64,000 bases of DNA from Halococcus agarilyticus (GCF_000334895.1 NZ_BAFM01000002.1:62001-126000), one strand, 5' to 3'; shown: positions 26,377 through 36,896, numbered from the stretch's first letter. Translations and numbers: made by a program. Notes: a model not told the origin generated them from the sequence alone.

Positions 26377-28184
26377 TGGCCGACGACTCGATCGCGGTGG
26401 TCGACCTCGATAGCTGCCAGCCGGACAGATGTAACTACGAGTGTGCGAACTACTGCCCGCCGAATCGCACCGGCAAGGAGTGTATCACCACCCGGGGCGA
26501 GGACGCCGACGAGGGCGATCCCGACCAGATCCGGATCTCCGAGGAGATCTGTCTCGGCGAGACCTGCGGGATCTGCGTCGAGAAGTGTCCCTTCGACGCG
26601 ATCGAGATAATCAACCTCCCGCAGGAACTTGAGGACGATCCCGTCCACCGCTACGGCGACAACGCCTTCTCGCTCTACGGGCTGCCCGCCCCCCAGGAGG
26701 GCCGCGTTACCGGGATCCTCGGCCCGAACGGGATCGGGAAGACCACGGCCGTCCGCATCCTCGCCGACGAGATCACCCCGAACCTCGGACAGTGGGACGA
26801 GGAACCCGACTGGGAGGGAGTGATGGACGAGTATCGCGGCACCGAACTCCAGAGCTACCTCGAAGATCTTCAAGAAGGGTCCGTGACGGTCGCGCGAAAA
26901 CCCCAGTACGTCGATCGGATCCCCGATCGCTTCGACGGCAACACCAGGGAACTCCTCGAACGGACCGACGAGCGTGGCGTGCTCGACGAGCTCGTCGAAC
27001 GGCTCTCGATCGGGCCGGTGATGGACCAGCCGATCGATTCGATCTCGGGGGGCGAGCTCCAGCGGGTCGCGCTCGCGGCGACGCTCGCGCGCGAGGCCGA
27101 CTTCTACTTCCTCGACGAGATCACGCCGTACCTCGACATCGGCCAGCGGATGGCCGCCGCGCGGCTGATCGGCAACCTGGGCGAGGATCGGTCGGTGCTC
27201 GTGGTCGAACACGACCTCGCGATCCTCGATCTCCTCGCGGACTCGCTCCACGTCGCCTACGGCGAGCCCGGAGCCTACGGCGTCGTCACCGGGCCGAAGT
27301 CGGTGAAAAACGGGATCAACGAGTACCTCGCGGGCTATCTCGAAAACGAAAACATGCGGATTCGCCCGAACGCCATCGAGTTCGAGGAACACGCCCCGCG
27401 GACCGCGGCGGCGAGTTCCCCGCTGGTCGAGTATCCCGATCTCACGAAGTCCTACGGCGACGGCGAGTTCTCCTTGACTGTCGAGGGCGGCACGATCAAC
27501 GAGAACGAGGTGCTCGGCGTCGTTGGTCCCAACGGTATCGGGAAGTCGACGTTCGCGGAGCTTCTCGCGGGAGAGCTCGATCCCGACGAGGGCAGCGTCG
27601 GGACCGCACTCGACGTCGCGTACAAACCCCAGTACATCGAGATCGACCAGCCGATGCGGGTCGATGCCTTCCTCTCGTCGATCACGAACGACTTCGGGAG
27701 CTCCTACTGGAACACCGAGATCGCCCAACCCCTCCAGCTCGAACGCATCATGGAGCAGAACCTCACTGATCTCTCCGGCGGTGAGCGCCAGCGGGTCGCC
27801 ATCGCGGCCTGCCTTTCGGAGGACGCCGACCTCTACGTGCTCGACGAGCCCTCGGCCCACATGGACGTTGAGCAACGCGTCCAGGCCACCTCGGCCATCC
27901 GGCGGTACACCGAGAACCACGACGCGACCGCGCTCGTGATCGATCACGACATCTACATGATCGACCTGCTGGCCGATCGCCTGCTGGTGTTCGACGGCGA
28001 ACCAGCACAGTCCGGCCACGCCGGCACGCCAGTGGGGATGCGCGAAGGGATGAACCAGTTCCTCGCGGATCTCGACGTCACCTTCCGGCGCGACGAGCGC
28101 GTCGGCCGGCCGCGGATCAACAAGCCCGGCAGCCAGCTCGACCGCGAGCAGAAAGACCAGGGCGAGTACTACTACGCGCCCTGA
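26376..28184 (+). CDS. Ribosome recycling ATPase RLI/ABCE1
   Basis: A 602-residue soluble ATPase that splits ribosomes after termination. Residues 1-85 hold two 4Fe-4S clusters (CNYECANYC and CGICVEKCP). Two ABC cassettes follow, with Walker A loops GPNGIGKTT and GPNGIGKST, signatures SGGELQRVA and SGGERQRVA, and Walker B/Glu segments FLDEITPYLD and VLDEPSAHMD. A hinge and C-terminal tail match the family. It overlaps the EMC6-like gene by one base. Confidence 0.97.
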   Translation: MADDSIAVVDLDSCQPDRCNYECANYCPPNRTGKECITTRGEDADEGDPDQIRISEEICLGETCGICVEKCPFDAIEIINLPQELEDDPVHRYGDNAFSLYGLPAPQEGRVTGILGPNGIGKTTAVRILADEITPNLGQWDEEPDWEGVMDEYRGTELQSYLEDLQEGSVTVARKPQYVDRIPDRFDGNTRELLERTDERGVLDELVERLSIGPVMDQPIDSISGGELQRVALAATLAREADFYFLDEITPYLDIGQRMAAARLIGNLGEDRSVLVVEHDLAILDLLADSLHVAYGEPGAYGVVTGPKSVKNGINEYLAGYLENENMRIRPNAIEFEEHAPRTAAASSPLVEYPDLTKSYGDGEFSLTVEGGTINENEVLGVVGPNGIGKSTFAELLAGELDPDEGSVGTALDVAYKPQYIEIDQPMRVDAFLSSITNDFGSSYWNTEIAQPLQLERIMEQNLTDLSGGERQRVAIAACLSEDADLYVLDEPSAHMDVEQRVQATSAIRRYTENHDATALVIDHDIYMIDLLADRLLVFDGEPAQSGHAGTPVGMREGMNQFLADLDVTFRRDERVGRPRINKPGSQLDREQKDQGEYYYAP

Positions 28185-28355
28185 AATCCCCGAAACACAG
28201 CTCGAACAGCACTGTCGGGCAGGGATAGGTGCGATACGGATTCTCGGCACACTCCGTCGTTTCGTGCAACTCCTCCCAGCAGTTGGGGATCGACTGCGTG
28301 TGGCGGCGCACCGAACGCGCACAATATTGATACTGCGTGCGGATGACGGCGATCC

Positions 28356-29126
28356 ATGGCCGAGCACAAGCGGGAAAACCGACGACTCTGGAACGAGTGG
28401 AGCGAAGACTTCCAGGCGCTGTGGAACGCGAACACGGCGGAGGGGGAACTCCCACCGGCTCCGTCCCCGTTCGATCCGGATGCGCCAGGAACCCCTCAAC
28501 CCGACATACTCGCCTCCGTTGACGACAAAGAGTACGTCGAACTGGGGTGTGGTGGCGGTCAAGGAACCGTCGGCACGGCCGATTTGGGGGCTGAGACCGC
28601 CGTTGGGATCGATTTCTCCGGCGAGCAGTTGCGACACGCACGGCAGCTGCGGGATTTCTACGGTGTCGATGCGCAGTTCGTCAGCGGCGACGTGACGAGC
28701 CTGCCGTTCGGCGACGACAGGTTCGATATCGCGTCCTCCGAGGCGGCGTTCCAGATGGTCGAACATCTCGACCAGGCGCTCGGCGAAGCCCATCGCGTCC
28801 TGCGGGATGGCGGTGTCTTCGTGCTCAGCGTCCCGCATCCCCTCTACGAGAACCTCGATAACGAGACGAGGACCCTCGAGGGGAGCTACTTCGACGCCGA
28901 TTCCCGGGAGATCACGGTCGACGAGGACTACGAATCGACGTTGTTCGTGTTCGATCGAACGGTTGCCGACCTCCACAACGCCCTCGTCGACGCTGGATTC
29001 GAGGTGCGACGGCTCATCGAACATCAGCGCCACGAGGTCGAGGAGGACGACCCAGCAGAGAGCGATCTCCCCGAGATACTGTGGGACGTCCCACAGAGCG
29101 TTCGGTTTTGGGCGGTCTCGTCGTGA
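28356..29126 (+). CDS. Class I SAM-dependent methyltransferase
   Basis: A 256-residue methyltransferase with a short helical N-terminus (WNEWSEDFQALW) and motif I VELGCGGGQGTVG, followed by GIDFSGEQL (ribose-binding Asp) and the post-I segment. It resembles the UbiE/small-molecule group; the substrate is not readable. The ATG follows a CAATATTG box by about 30 nt. The gene stands alone between RLI and tryptophanase and is slightly less GC-rich than its neighbours. Confidence 0.85.
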   Translation: MAEHKRENRRLWNEWSEDFQALWNANTAEGELPPAPSPFDPDAPGTPQPDILASVDDKEYVELGCGGGQGTVGTADLGAETAVGIDFSGEQLRHARQLRDFYGVDAQFVSGDVTSLPFGDDRFDIASSEAAFQMVEHLDQALGEAHRVLRDGGVFVLSVPHPLYENLDNETRTLEGSYFDADSREITVDEDYESTLFVFDRTVADLHNALVDAGFEVRRLIEHQRHEVEEDDPAESDLPEILWDVPQSVRFWAVSS

Positions 29127-29258
29127 ATTGGATGTCGATCCCAGTCAGCGATCACCGACCGCACCGATAGCCAGGAATGACCACTGAGGGCCGGAAGCGC
29201 CCGCTGTTCCACGTCTCTCCTCGGATAGTGTTTTCACGTTTTCGGCTGTAGATGCGGT

Positions 29259-30596
29259 ATGCGAGCGTACAAAGCGAAAGCGGTCGAGCGGATCGAACTC
29301 CCCGAGCGCGAGGCGCGCGAACGCCACCTCCGCGAGGCGGGCTACAACGCCTTCGAACTCGACGCCGACGCGGTGTTCGTCGACCTTCTGACCGACAGCG
29401 GCACCGGGACGATGAGCGACGAGCAGTGGGCGGCGCTGCACCGCGGCGACGAATCGTACGCCGGCAGCGAGAGCTTCCAGCGCCTCGAATCCGCGGCCGC
29501 GGACGTGATGGGATTCGAGCGCATCGTCCCCGCCCACCAGGGCCGCGGCGCGGAGAACGTCCTCTACGGGTCGCTGCTCTCGGAGGGCGATTACGTTCCG
29601 AACAACACCCACTTCGACACGACCCGGGCGCACATCACGAACAACGGCGGCGAGCCCGTCGACTGCCCGATCGAAAGCGATCTGAACCACTCGTTTCAGG
29701 GGAATCTCGACGTCGATGCGGTCCGCGATCTCGCGAGCGAGGTCGGCGCGGAACGGATCCCCGCGGTGGTCGTCACGATCACGAACAACTCCCTCGCCGG
29801 CCAGCCCGTCAGCATCGAGAACCTCCGCGAAGCGCGCACGGTCGCGAACGACCTCGACGCAAAGTTCGTCATCGACGCCTGCCGGTTCGCGGAGAACGCC
29901 TACTTCGTCACCCAGCGCGAGACCGAGTTCGCCGGCGAGAGCGTCGCCGACGTCGCGCGCGAGCAGCTCGCGGTCGCCGACGCGATCGTGATGAGCGGGA
30001 AGAAAGACGGCCTCGCGAACGTCGGCGGGTTCGTCGGCGTACGCGCTGACGACGACGAACTGTACGAACAGGCCCGCCAGCGCGCGATCCTGTTCGAGGG
30101 GTTCACCACCTACGGCGGGATGGCGGGCCGCGATCTCGAAGCGATGGCGGTCGGGCTGCGCGAGGCAGTCGAGGAGGCCTACATCGAATCGCGCGTCGAG
30201 CAGGTCGCCGAGCTCGGCGAACTCCTCCAGGAGGTCGGCGTGCCGATCCGCACCCCGACCGGCGGTCACGCGGTCTACGTCGACGCTGGCGAGTTCCTGC
30301 CGTCGATTCCCCGCGAGGAGTTCCCGGGCCAGGCGCTCGTCTGTGCGCTCTATCGTGAGGGCGGCGTGCGCGGGGTCGAACTCGGCGAACTCGCCTTCCC
30401 CGGCACCGAGCGAGACCAGCTCGTCCGGCTCTGTCTCCCCCGGCGGACGTACTTCCGAGATCATCTCGAACACGTCGCCGAGACGTTCGCGGCGGTCGCG
30501 GAGCGCCGCGAGGACCTCCAGGGATACGAGATCGTCGACGAACCCGCGATGGAGGAACTGCGTCACTTCAGCGCCGAACTCCGGCCGGTCGAGTGA
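29259..30596 (+). CDS. tnaA: Tryptophanase (or tyrosine phenol-lyase)
   Basis: A 445-residue PLP enzyme of the beta-eliminating lyase family; it splits tryptophan into indole, pyruvate and ammonia. The PLP lysine sits in SGKKDG (the lysines are residues 248 and 249). SYAGSESFQRLE, PAHQGRGAEN and DACRFAENAYF match family blocks. Tyrosine phenol-lyase shares these blocks and cannot be excluded. No tryptophan permease or leader peptide is visible next to it. Confidence 0.92.
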   Translation: MRAYKAKAVERIELPEREARERHLREAGYNAFELDADAVFVDLLTDSGTGTMSDEQWAALHRGDESYAGSESFQRLESAAADVMGFERIVPAHQGRGAENVLYGSLLSEGDYVPNNTHFDTTRAHITNNGGEPVDCPIESDLNHSFQGNLDVDAVRDLASEVGAERIPAVVVTITNNSLAGQPVSIENLREARTVANDLDAKFVIDACRFAENAYFVTQRETEFAGESVADVAREQLAVADAIVMSGKKDGLANVGGFVGVRADDDELYEQARQRAILFEGFTTYGGMAGRDLEAMAVGLREAVEEAYIESRVEQVAELGELLQEVGVPIRTPTGGHAVYVDAGEFLPSIPREEFPGQALVCALYREGGVRGVELGELAFPGTERDQLVRLCLPRRTYFRDHLEHVAETFAAVAERREDLQGYEIVDEPAMEELRHFSAELRPVE

Positions 30597-30629
30597 GGAA
30601 TTGGGTGGGTGAGTCGTCGGTCCGGGCGG

Positions 30630-31151
30630 TCAGTCGACGACCTGCTGGCAGTCGCCACAGAGGCGCTGTCGTTTGACGTCGACTTCGCGCACCGTCGGCG
30701 AGAAGTTCATCACGCACTGGTCGTCGTCGCAGTGTTCGAGGCCGAGCGTGTGGCCGATCTCGTGGACGACCTCCTTCCGGACGCGTTCGTTGAAGACGTC
30801 GTCCTCGGTGCGCTCGGAGCGGCCGCCGTCGGCGGGCGTCTGGAGCCGGTAGGTCGAGACCACGCTACCGTTGCCCGAGAGGTAGGCGAGGCCGAACACG
30901 TAGTTGCGCCGGCGGTAGAAGAGATCCTGGGTAGTGAGCGCGATGTTCTTCTCGGCCGCACCGACCCGGCCGGCGAGCTCGATGAACGCCTCGGCGCGGT
31001 ACTGGCCGCGACCCTCGTCGTAGGCGTCGTCGGGGAGCGCACGGGCGTCGTGGAGCGTGGCGTCGCAGTCGTAGACCGATCGGAGCCCGGCCGAGGCCGC
31101 GCGCGTGATCGGTGCGGGGACGTCGCCGACCGGCACGATGTCGACGTGCAT
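30630..31151 (-). CDS. amzA: Archaemetzincin zinc protease
   Basis: A 173-residue predicted metalloprotease. The zinc motif HEIGHTLGLEH spans residues 130-140, followed by the archaemetzincin CxxxxCxMxF segment (Cys141, Cys146, Met148) and the structural pair CGDC (Cys165, Cys168). It is intracellular, with no signal peptide. Its substrates are unknown. It is convergent with tryptophanase (33 nt between stops) and divergent from the UPF0146 gene. Confidence 0.94.
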   Translation of the reverse strand: MHVDIVPVGDVPAPITRAASAGLRSVYDCDATLHDARALPDDAYDEGRGQYRAEAFIELAGRVGAAEKNIALTTQDLFYRRRNYVFGLAYLSGNGSVVSTYRLQTPADGGRSERTEDDVFNERVRKEVVHEIGHTLGLEHCDDDQCVMNFSPTVREVDVKRQRLCGDCQQVVD

Positions 31152-31174
31152 GCGAAGGGGTTAGGACTCCCCGA

Positions 31175-31183
31175 TCATAAACG
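31175..31183 (-). promoter_or_regulatory. TATA-like box of amzA
   Basis: CGTTTATGA on the minus strand, centred 28 nt before the ATG at 31151. It lies in the 39-nt divergent gap with the UPF0146 gene, so the two promoters must overlap. Confidence 0.6.
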
Positions 31184-31190
31184 CCCCGTC

Positions 31191-31658
31191 GTGAACCCCC
31201 TCACTCGCGCCCTCGCCGCACGCCTCGACGGGTTCGATCGGCTCGTCGAGATCGGCATCGGCGCGCGATCCGGACTCGCCGGCGCGCTCGCCGACGCCGG
31301 GGCGACCGTCACGGCCACCGACGTTCGTTCCTGCGCCGTGCCCGACGGCGTCGCGTTCGTCCGCGACGACGTGACCGATCCCGTACTCGAAATCTACGCC
31401 GACGCGGGCGCGATCTACGCCCGCAATCTCCCGCCCGAACTCCATCGACCGGCGCGCGATCTCGCACGGCAGGCGGATGCCGCTTTTCTGTTCACCACGC
31501 TCGGCGGCGAGTTCCCGACCGTGCCGACCACGACCGAGACGCTCCCCGGCGGCACGCTATACCGAGCGACCGAGCGTGGCCAGGCCGAGCGTGATCGAGT
31601 CGACCGCAGAGCACGGACCGGGCGCAACGACGCGGGGCAACGGGGTGAGCGCGCGTGA
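31191..31658 (+). CDS. UPF0146 family protein (methyltransferase-like fold)
   Basis: A 155-residue protein starting with GTG. It has a truncated Rossmann-like core: [20 protein letters not shown] resembles a SAM-binding loop, then ATDVRSC and the [11 protein letters not shown] block typical of UPF0146. The function is uncharacterised. Its TGA (31656-31658) overlaps the GTG of the HAD gene (31655), so both are translated together. Confidence 0.85.
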   Translation: MNPLTRALAARLDGFDRLVEIGIGARSGLAGALADAGATVTATDVRSCAVPDGVAFVRDDVTDPVLEIYADAGAIYARNLPPELHRPARDLARQADAAFLFTTLGGEFPTVPTTTETLPGGTLYRATERGQAERDRVDRRARTGRNDAGQRGERA

Positions 31659-32557
31659 AGGGCGATGCGGTCGTGCTCGACGTCGACGGCGTGCTCGTGG
31701 ACGTCGCCGACTCGTATCGCCGGACGATCGTCGAGTCGGTCGCAACGGTGTACGACGAGACGATCGCAAAGAGCGAACTCCAGGCGTTCAAGGACGCCGG
31801 TGGGTTCAACGACGACTGGGAGCTCACGGGCGCGGTCGCGCTCTACGTCCTCGCGTCGCGCGAGGGCCTCGATATGACGACCGAGGAGTTCACCGACCAC
31901 ATCGCGGGGACGGGCGGCGGGCTCGACGCCGCAGAGACGGTGGTCGCGGACACGCTCGCACCCGACGAACGAGAGCGCGTGCTCGCGGCGTGGGATCGCG
32001 ATCGACTCCGCGACGTCTTCCAGCAGCGCTATCTCGGGCGCGAGCTCTACCGCGAACTCGAAGGCGGCGAGCCGGAGCCCGAGCTCGCTGGCGAGGGGTT
32101 GATCAACGACGAACCGACGCTCGTCGATCCGGCGACGATCGACCGGCTGACGAGCGAGTTTTCGGTCGGCGTTCTTACTGGGCGTCCGGCCGCCGAGGCC
32201 GACATCGCGCTCGACAGGGTGGGGCTCGACGTGGCCGACGACCATCGGTTCACGATGGACGATCCCGCGCCAGGCAAACCCGACCCGACGGCGCTCGTCG
32301 CACTTGCCGAGGAGTTCGACGCTCGGCAGACGGTCTTCGTCGGCGACACGCTCGACGACGTCCGGACGGCGACGAACGCGAACGAGGCCGATCCCGACCG
32401 CGAGTATCTCGGCGTGGGAGTGCTGACCGGCGGACTCACTGGCGAGCGAGGCTGCGAGAAGTTCGAGCGAGCGGGTGCGGAAGCTGTGGTCGAGACGGTG
32501 AACGATCTCGGCGCAGTACTGGAATCGGCCGAACCGGAACCCGGCGACCACGGGTGA
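31655..32557 (+). CDS. HAD-superfamily phosphatase, TIGR01548-like
   Basis: A 300-residue hydrolase. Motif I is [10 protein letters not shown] (nucleophile Asp9), motif II is LTGRP and motifs III/IV are KPDP ... [10 protein letters not shown]. The long helical cap fits the TIGR01548 group of archaeal HAD proteins, an assignment from memory. It uses a GTG start in a GTGA overlap with the UPF0146 gene. The substrate is unknown. The F420 reductase follows 40 nt later. Confidence 0.86.
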   Translation: MKGDAVVLDVDGVLVDVADSYRRTIVESVATVYDETIAKSELQAFKDAGGFNDDWELTGAVALYVLASREGLDMTTEEFTDHIAGTGGGLDAAETVVADTLAPDERERVLAAWDRDRLRDVFQQRYLGRELYRELEGGEPEPELAGEGLINDEPTLVDPATIDRLTSEFSVGVLTGRPAAEADIALDRVGLDVADDHRFTMDDPAPGKPDPTALVALAEEFDARQTVFVGDTLDDVRTATNANEADPDREYLGVGVLTGGLTGERGCEKFERAGAEAVVETVNDLGAVLESAEPEPGDHG

Positions 32558-32597
32558 CGCTCGCAACGCTTATTCGCAACACTGCGAAGGGTACGTC

Positions 32598-33263
32598 ATG
32601 CGGATCGCACTCCTCGGCGGCACGGGCGACCTCGGCGAAGGCCTGGCGCTGCGACTGATGCGCGACACCGATCACGAGGTCGTCGTCGGTTCGCGCGACC
32701 CCGAGAAGGCCCGCGATCGCGCTGCGGCCTACGAGGACGAGCTCGCGGGTCGCGGGATCGACACGAAGATCAACGGGTTCGCGAACCCGATGGCGGCCGA
32801 CCGAGCGGACGTCGCGATCGCCTGCGTGCCGGCGTACCACCTCGCCGACACCATCGAAGCCGTCGCAGATTCGCTCGACGACACCCCCCTCGTGAGCCCT
32901 GCGGTCGGGATGCAGCGCGACGAGGGCGTGATGCAGTACAACCCGCCAGGCGTCGGGAGCGTGACCGCGCTCGCCGCCGACGCCGCACCAGCGGGTGTCC
33001 CCGTCGTGGGCGCGTTCCACGGCCTCGCCGCCGGTCGGCTCGCGGATCTCGATTCGGATCTCGGCTGGGACGTGCCCGTAATCGGCGACGACGATGGCGC
33101 GAAAGCCACCGTGACCGATCTCGTCGACGCCATCGACGGCCTCCGCGGGCTCGACGCCGGCCCGCTCGCGGCCGCCCCCGCAGTCGAGAGCCTCACGCCG
33201 CTACTGATCAACGTCGCCGCCAGCAACGACGATCTCGCGGATCTGGGCGTTCACTTCACCTGA
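32598..33263 (+). CDS. fno: NADPH-dependent F420 reductase
   Basis: A 221-residue Rossmann enzyme that moves hydride between F420H2 and NADP+. The glycine-rich loop is LLGGTGDLGEGLA (residues 5-17), followed by GSRDPEKA, which selects NADP through Arg, and the segment NPMAADRADVAIACVP. GAFHGLAA and the C-terminal VESLTPLLINVA fit the family. A T-run and strong hairpin follow its stop. Confidence 0.92.
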   Translation: MRIALLGGTGDLGEGLALRLMRDTDHEVVVGSRDPEKARDRAAAYEDELAGRGIDTKINGFANPMAADRADVAIACVPAYHLADTIEAVADSLDDTPLVSPAVGMQRDEGVMQYNPPGVGSVTALAADAAPAGVPVVGAFHGLAAGRLADLDSDLGWDVPVIGDDDGAKATVTDLVDAIDGLRGLDAGPLAAAPAVESLTPLLINVAASNDDLADLGVHFT

Positions 33264-33264
33264 A

Positions 33265-33299
33265 CCTTTTTACTGCGGAGGGTCGCCTGCGGCGACCCC
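33265..33299 (+). terminator. T-run plus hairpin after the F420 reductase gene
   Basis: Two bases after the stop codon come a T-run (33267-33271) and then a perfect 8-bp hairpin (33280-33287 with 33291-33298, loop TGC). It probably ends transcription here. The hairpin leads directly into the dispersed repeat. Confidence 0.55.
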
Positions 33300-33473
33300 C
33301 CCTTGCAAAAACTGGGCTAAAAACACCCGCTCGCTCACTCGCCTACGGCTCGTTCGCTCGCGGTAGAACTGCTGGCACTTCCCGCCCCGCAGACCGCGAC
33401 TGCACAGCACCGCCGAAGCCCTCGGCCCGCAGAGCGGGCCTCGCCCTTCATCCGCCAGGAGAGCAAGCTCTCC
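33292..33473 (-). repeat. Dispersed intergenic element, copy A
   Basis: About 182 bp whose reverse complement matches 36992-37174 base for base except for one-nucleotide differences in homopolymer runs. It fills the convergent gap between fno and the TSUP gene together with a palindrome at 33480-33502 and a C/A-rich tract (33512-33570), the complement of the GGTGG-type repeat. The interval 33264-33589 holds no supportable gene; a frame of 83 codons here is shared with the other copy only because the DNA is duplicated. Confidence 0.85.
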
Positions 33474-33589
33474 CGAGCGCTGCGGTCGCTCCGCGACCGC
33501 AGGACGCCAGGCCTGCACCACTACCGCTCCCGCCCCCGCACCACCACCGCACCGCTGCCGCGACCACCTAGCGTTCGGATCGAAGTGGT

Positions 33590-34369
33590 TCAGAGGCTCT
33601 GGACTCCCGTGAGCGACAGTCGCAGCCCGATCACCGTTAGCAGCACGAAGACGCCAGCGGCCTGGTATCGTTCGGGGATCACGCCGCGGACCCGTTGACC
33701 GGCGGCGACGCCAAGAAGGCTGGGGAGTGCCGCGACGGCCGAGACGACGAACAGCTCACCGGTGCCGTAGAGCCCGAGCGCGAACGCCGCCGCGACCCGC
33801 ACCGCCGAGACGCCGACGAGGATCATCGCCAGCACGCCAACGAACGTCCGCCGATCGAGCGAACGGCTGTCGAGAAAGGCGACGATCTGGACGGCGACGT
33901 TGCTCGCGCCGAAGACGGCCCCCGAGACGACTCCGAGGCCCGCCAGACGCGCCGGCCGTTCGTCGAAACACCATCCCGCGAGACGCGATTTGCCGGGAAC
34001 CGTCACCCACTCCTGGCTCAACAGCACGTAGAGCAGCGTGAACACGCCGAGCGCGAGCGACAGAAGACCAGTCGAGACCCGGCCAAGCAGCGCCATCCCG
34101 ACGAGCGTTCCGAGGGTGGCCGCGAGCACGTACGGCCAGAAACGCGTGGCACAGCGCCGGAGCCCGTCCGCGTCGAGCTCTCGAACCAGCGAGACGTTCG
34201 CCGCGAGCAGCGGGAGGATCATCACCGTGACCGCCCGCTCGGGGTCCAACACCGTGGCGATCGTCGCCGTGCTCACGATGGCCTGGCCGAACCCCGTGAT
34301 GCCGGTGACGAGTCCGCCGACGAGGACGAGCCCGAAGACCACCAGTATGACGACCGACGACCCGACCAT
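33590..34369 (-). CDS. TSUP-family (TauE/SafE) anion exporter
   Basis: A 259-residue permease with about eight transmembrane helices. The two family blocks are GGLVTGITGFGQAIVST near the N-terminus and a related VSGAVFGASNVAVQIVAF segment in the second half, the pseudo-repeat of TSUP proteins. It is thought to export sulfite, sulfonates or similar anions. It starts at ATG 34369. It is convergent with fno and stands between inverted copies of the dispersed element. Confidence 0.88.
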   Translation of the reverse strand: MVGSSVVILVVFGLVLVGGLVTGITGFGQAIVSTATIATVLDPERAVTVMILPLLAANVSLVRELDADGLRRCATRFWPYVLAATLGTLVGMALLGRVSTGLLSLALGVFTLLYVLLSQEWVTVPGKSRLAGWCFDERPARLAGLGVVSGAVFGASNVAVQIVAFLDSRSLDRRTFVGVLAMILVGVSAVRVAAAFALGLYGTGELFVVSAVAALPSLLGVAAGQRVRGVIPERYQAAGVFVLLTVIGLRLSLTGVQSL

Positions 34370-34470
34370 ACTATTCGATCGAACGAGAGCGGATTGAACC
34401 TTCGTTACCTGTGACTACCTCGCGCACAGGCGATCTCCGCGATTCGGCGCAAAAACATGGACGAAAGAGA

Positions 34471-34497
34471 CCGGGCGCTCGCTTCGCTCGCGTTCGG
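34471..34497. repeat. Hairpin with conserved 11-nt loop (minus orientation)
   Basis: An 8-bp stem (34471-34478 with 34490-34497, two G-T wobbles) around an 11-nt loop whose complement is GAGCGAAGCGA. It lies 33 nt downstream of the malic enzyme stop, where it could act in transcription termination or mRNA 3'-end stability. Confidence 0.65.
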
Positions 34498-34529
34498 GGA
34501 ACCGCGTCCGAAGGGCACGGACGTTTCCG

Positions 34530-36788
34530 CTACTCGCCGTTCTCCTGGGCGTCGACGACCGCGACGCCAGCGAGGTTCACGATGTCCTTCACCTCGTCGC
34601 CGCGCTGGAGCACGTGAACCGGCTGATCCATCCCCACCAGCATCGGGCCGATGGCGTCCGCGCCGCCGAGGCGCTGGAGGAGCTTGTACCCGATGTTGCC
34701 GGCTTCGAGGTTCGGGAACACGAGGACGTTCGCCGGCCCGTCGAGGTCCGAGAACCCGTAAGTTCCCTCCAGAATGTCCTCGACGACGGCGGTGTCGGCC
34801 TGCATCTCGCCGTCGACCGGGAACTCCACGCTGGGATCGTCGCGCAGCATCCCTGCGGCGCGGCGAGGTTTGCGAGTCCCTTCGTTGTCGACGCTGCCGA
34901 AGTTCGAGTAGGAGAGCAGGGCGGCGCGGGGTTCGACGTTGAACCGCCTGGCGAGGTCGGCGGTGTGGCGCGTGATCTCCGCGAGCACCTCCTCGTCGGG
35001 GTTCTGGTTGACGGTCGCGTCGGCGCAGAACACCACCCGGTTCTTGAACGCGAGCATGTAGACCCCGGCGGCGTACTCCGCGTCGTCGGCCGTGCCGATG
35101 AGCTGGAGCGGCGGCCGGAGCGCCGAGGGGTAGTCGTGCATCAGTCCCGTCAGCATCGCGTCGGCGTCGCCCATCTCGACCATCACGCTGCCGAGGTGGT
35201 TCTCGTCGCGCGCGAGGTCCGCGGCCTCGGTCCGGGTGACGCCCTTGCGCTTTCTGAGCTCGTGGATCCGGTCGGCGTAGGGTTCGAGGTCGTCCTCGTA
35301 GGGATCGACGATCTCGGGATCGAAGTCGAACCCCAGCGAGTCCATCGTCCGCCGGACCCGGTCGCGGTCGCCAATCAGTACTGGGATGGCGATCCCCTGC
35401 TCGTCGATCTGGTGGGCCGCGCGGATCATCTTCTCGTCGTCGCCCTCCGCGAGCACCACCCGCTTCGGATCGGCCTTCGCTTTGTTCAAAACCACACGCA
35501 TCATCTCGCGGGACTTGCCGAGCCTGGCTTCGAGCTCCTCGACGTACGCCGTGGTGTCGAGCTCGGCCCGGGCCGCGCCGCTGTCCATCGCCGCCCGCGC
35601 GACCGCGGGCGTGACCTCGAACAGCACCCGAGGATCGACGGGTTTCGGGATGATGTAGTCGGGGCCGTACTGGAGGGGCTGGTCGCCGTAGGCCTTCACC
35701 ACCGCGTCGGGCACGTCTTGGCGGGCGAGCTCCGCGAGCGCCTCGGCGGCCGCGACCTTCATCGCCTCGTTGATCTCGGTCGCGCGGACGTCGAGCGCGC
35801 CCCGGAAGATGAACGGGAACCCGAGCACGTTGTTGACCTGGTTCGGGTAGTCCGACCGCCCGGTCGCCATGATCACGGTGTCCTCGCGCGCGGCCTTCGC
35901 CTGTTCGTAGCCGATCTCGGGGTCGGGGTTCGCCATCGCGAAGATGATCGGATCGCTCGCCATCGAGCGCACCATCTCCTCGTCGACGAGCCCGCCGATC
36001 GACAGCCCCACGAACACGTCCGCGCCCGCCATCGCGTCCGCGAGATCACCTTCGGGAACGTCCCGAGCGAACTCCTGTTTGAACTCGTTGACGTCGCCAT
36101 GGTCGGCACGCTCCTGGGTGATGATCCCCGAGGAGTCACACATCGTGATGTTCTCCTTGCGCGCGCCGAGCGAAACGTAGAACCGAGCGGTGGCGATCGC
36201 GCTCGCGCCCGCGCCCGAGAAGACGATGTCGAGATCCGCGAGGTCCTTCTCGGCGATGTCGGCGGCGTTCAGGAGGGCGGCCCCGGAGATGATCGCCGTC
36301 CCGTGTTGATCGTCGTGAAAGACCGGGATCGACATCGACTCCCGGAGGCTCTCCTCGATCTCGAAGCACTCCGGCGCGCTGATGTCCTCCAGGTTGATGC
36401 CGCCGAAGGTGGGCTCCATCGCGGTCACGGTCCGAATGATCTCCTGGGGGTCGGCTTCGTCGAGCTCGATATCGAAGACGTCGATGTCGGCGAAGCGCTT
36501 GAACAGGACGCCCTTGCCCTCCATCACGGGCTTCGAGGCCTGCGCGCCGATGTCGCCGAGGCCGAGCACCGCGGAGCCGTTCGAGATCACGCCCACCATG
36601 TTGCCCTTCGCGGTGTAAGTGTAGGCGTCGTCGGGGTCCGTGGCGATCTCCTCGCACGGCGCGGCCACACCCGGCGAGTACGCGAGCGAGAGGTCGCGCT
36701 GGGTGTTCGTGGGCTTGGTGGTCGAGATCTCGATCTTGCCCGGCGGCTCGCGCTCGTGGTAGTCGAGTGAATCCTCGTCGAGTCCCAT
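34530..36788 (-). CDS. maeB: NADP-dependent malic enzyme, MaeB type with phosphotransacetylase-like domain
   Basis: A 752-residue enzyme that decarboxylates malate to pyruvate while making NADPH. The malic domain (about 1-425) contains [12 protein letters not shown], the [10 protein letters not shown] substrate block and the GAGASAIA cofactor loop. The C-terminal domain (about 435-750) resembles phosphotransacetylase ([31 protein letters not shown]) and is usually regulatory and inactive in MaeB. The ATG at 36788 fits a TATA-like box at 26 nt; the 125-codon upstream extension runs through repeat DNA. Confidence 0.95.
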   Translation of the reverse strand: MGLDEDSLDYHEREPPGKIEISTTKPTNTQRDLSLAYSPGVAAPCEEIATDPDDAYTYTAKGNMVGVISNGSAVLGLGDIGAQASKPVMEGKGVLFKRFADIDVFDIELDEADPQEIIRTVTAMEPTFGGINLEDISAPECFEIEESLRESMSIPVFHDDQHGTAIISGAALLNAADIAEKDLADLDIVFSGAGASAIATARFYVSLGARKENITMCDSSGIITQERADHGDVNEFKQEFARDVPEGDLADAMAGADVFVGLSIGGLVDEEMVRSMASDPIIFAMANPDPEIGYEQAKAAREDTVIMATGRSDYPNQVNNVLGFPFIFRGALDVRATEINEAMKVAAAEALAELARQDVPDAVVKAYGDQPLQYGPDYIIPKPVDPRVLFEVTPAVARAAMDSGAARAELDTTAYVEELEARLGKSREMMRVVLNKAKADPKRVVLAEGDDEKMIRAAHQIDEQGIAIPVLIGDRDRVRRTMDSLGFDFDPEIVDPYEDDLEPYADRIHELRKRKGVTRTEAADLARDENHLGSVMVEMGDADAMLTGLMHDYPSALRPPLQLIGTADDAEYAAGVYMLAFKNRVVFCADATVNQNPDEEVLAEITRHTADLARRFNVEPRAALLSYSNFGSVDNEGTRKPRRAAGMLRDDPSVEFPVDGEMQADTAVVEDILEGTYGFSDLDGPANVLVFPNLEAGNIGYKLLQRLGGADAIGPMLVGMDQPVHVLQRGDEVKDIVNLAGVAVVDAQENGE

Positions 36789-36810
36789 ACCCGCCCTGTT
36801 CGGCGGAGGG

Positions 36811-36818
36811 TAAAAAGC
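36811..36818 (-). promoter_or_regulatory. TATA-like box of maeB
   Basis: GCTTTTTA on the minus strand, centred about 26 nt before the ATG at 36788. Confidence 0.6.
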
Positions 36819-36896
36819 GTATCCGAAATCGATTTTCGACGATCGACGAACTTCGTGACGTGCGGCTCGCAACGAAACACCGACGGACGGTGGAGA

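Noticed and set aside
26301-29033. Open frame of 910 codons on the minus strand
   Set aside because: Antisense to the RLI ATPase and the methyltransferase. Its composition is a mirror of those genes and no motif is visible.
33270-33521. Possible 83-residue protein shared with a plus-strand frame near 36.9-37.2 kb
   Set aside because: The identical peptide stretch arises because the non-coding element is duplicated. It is Arg/Cys-rich, not acidic, and copies C and D do not keep the frame.
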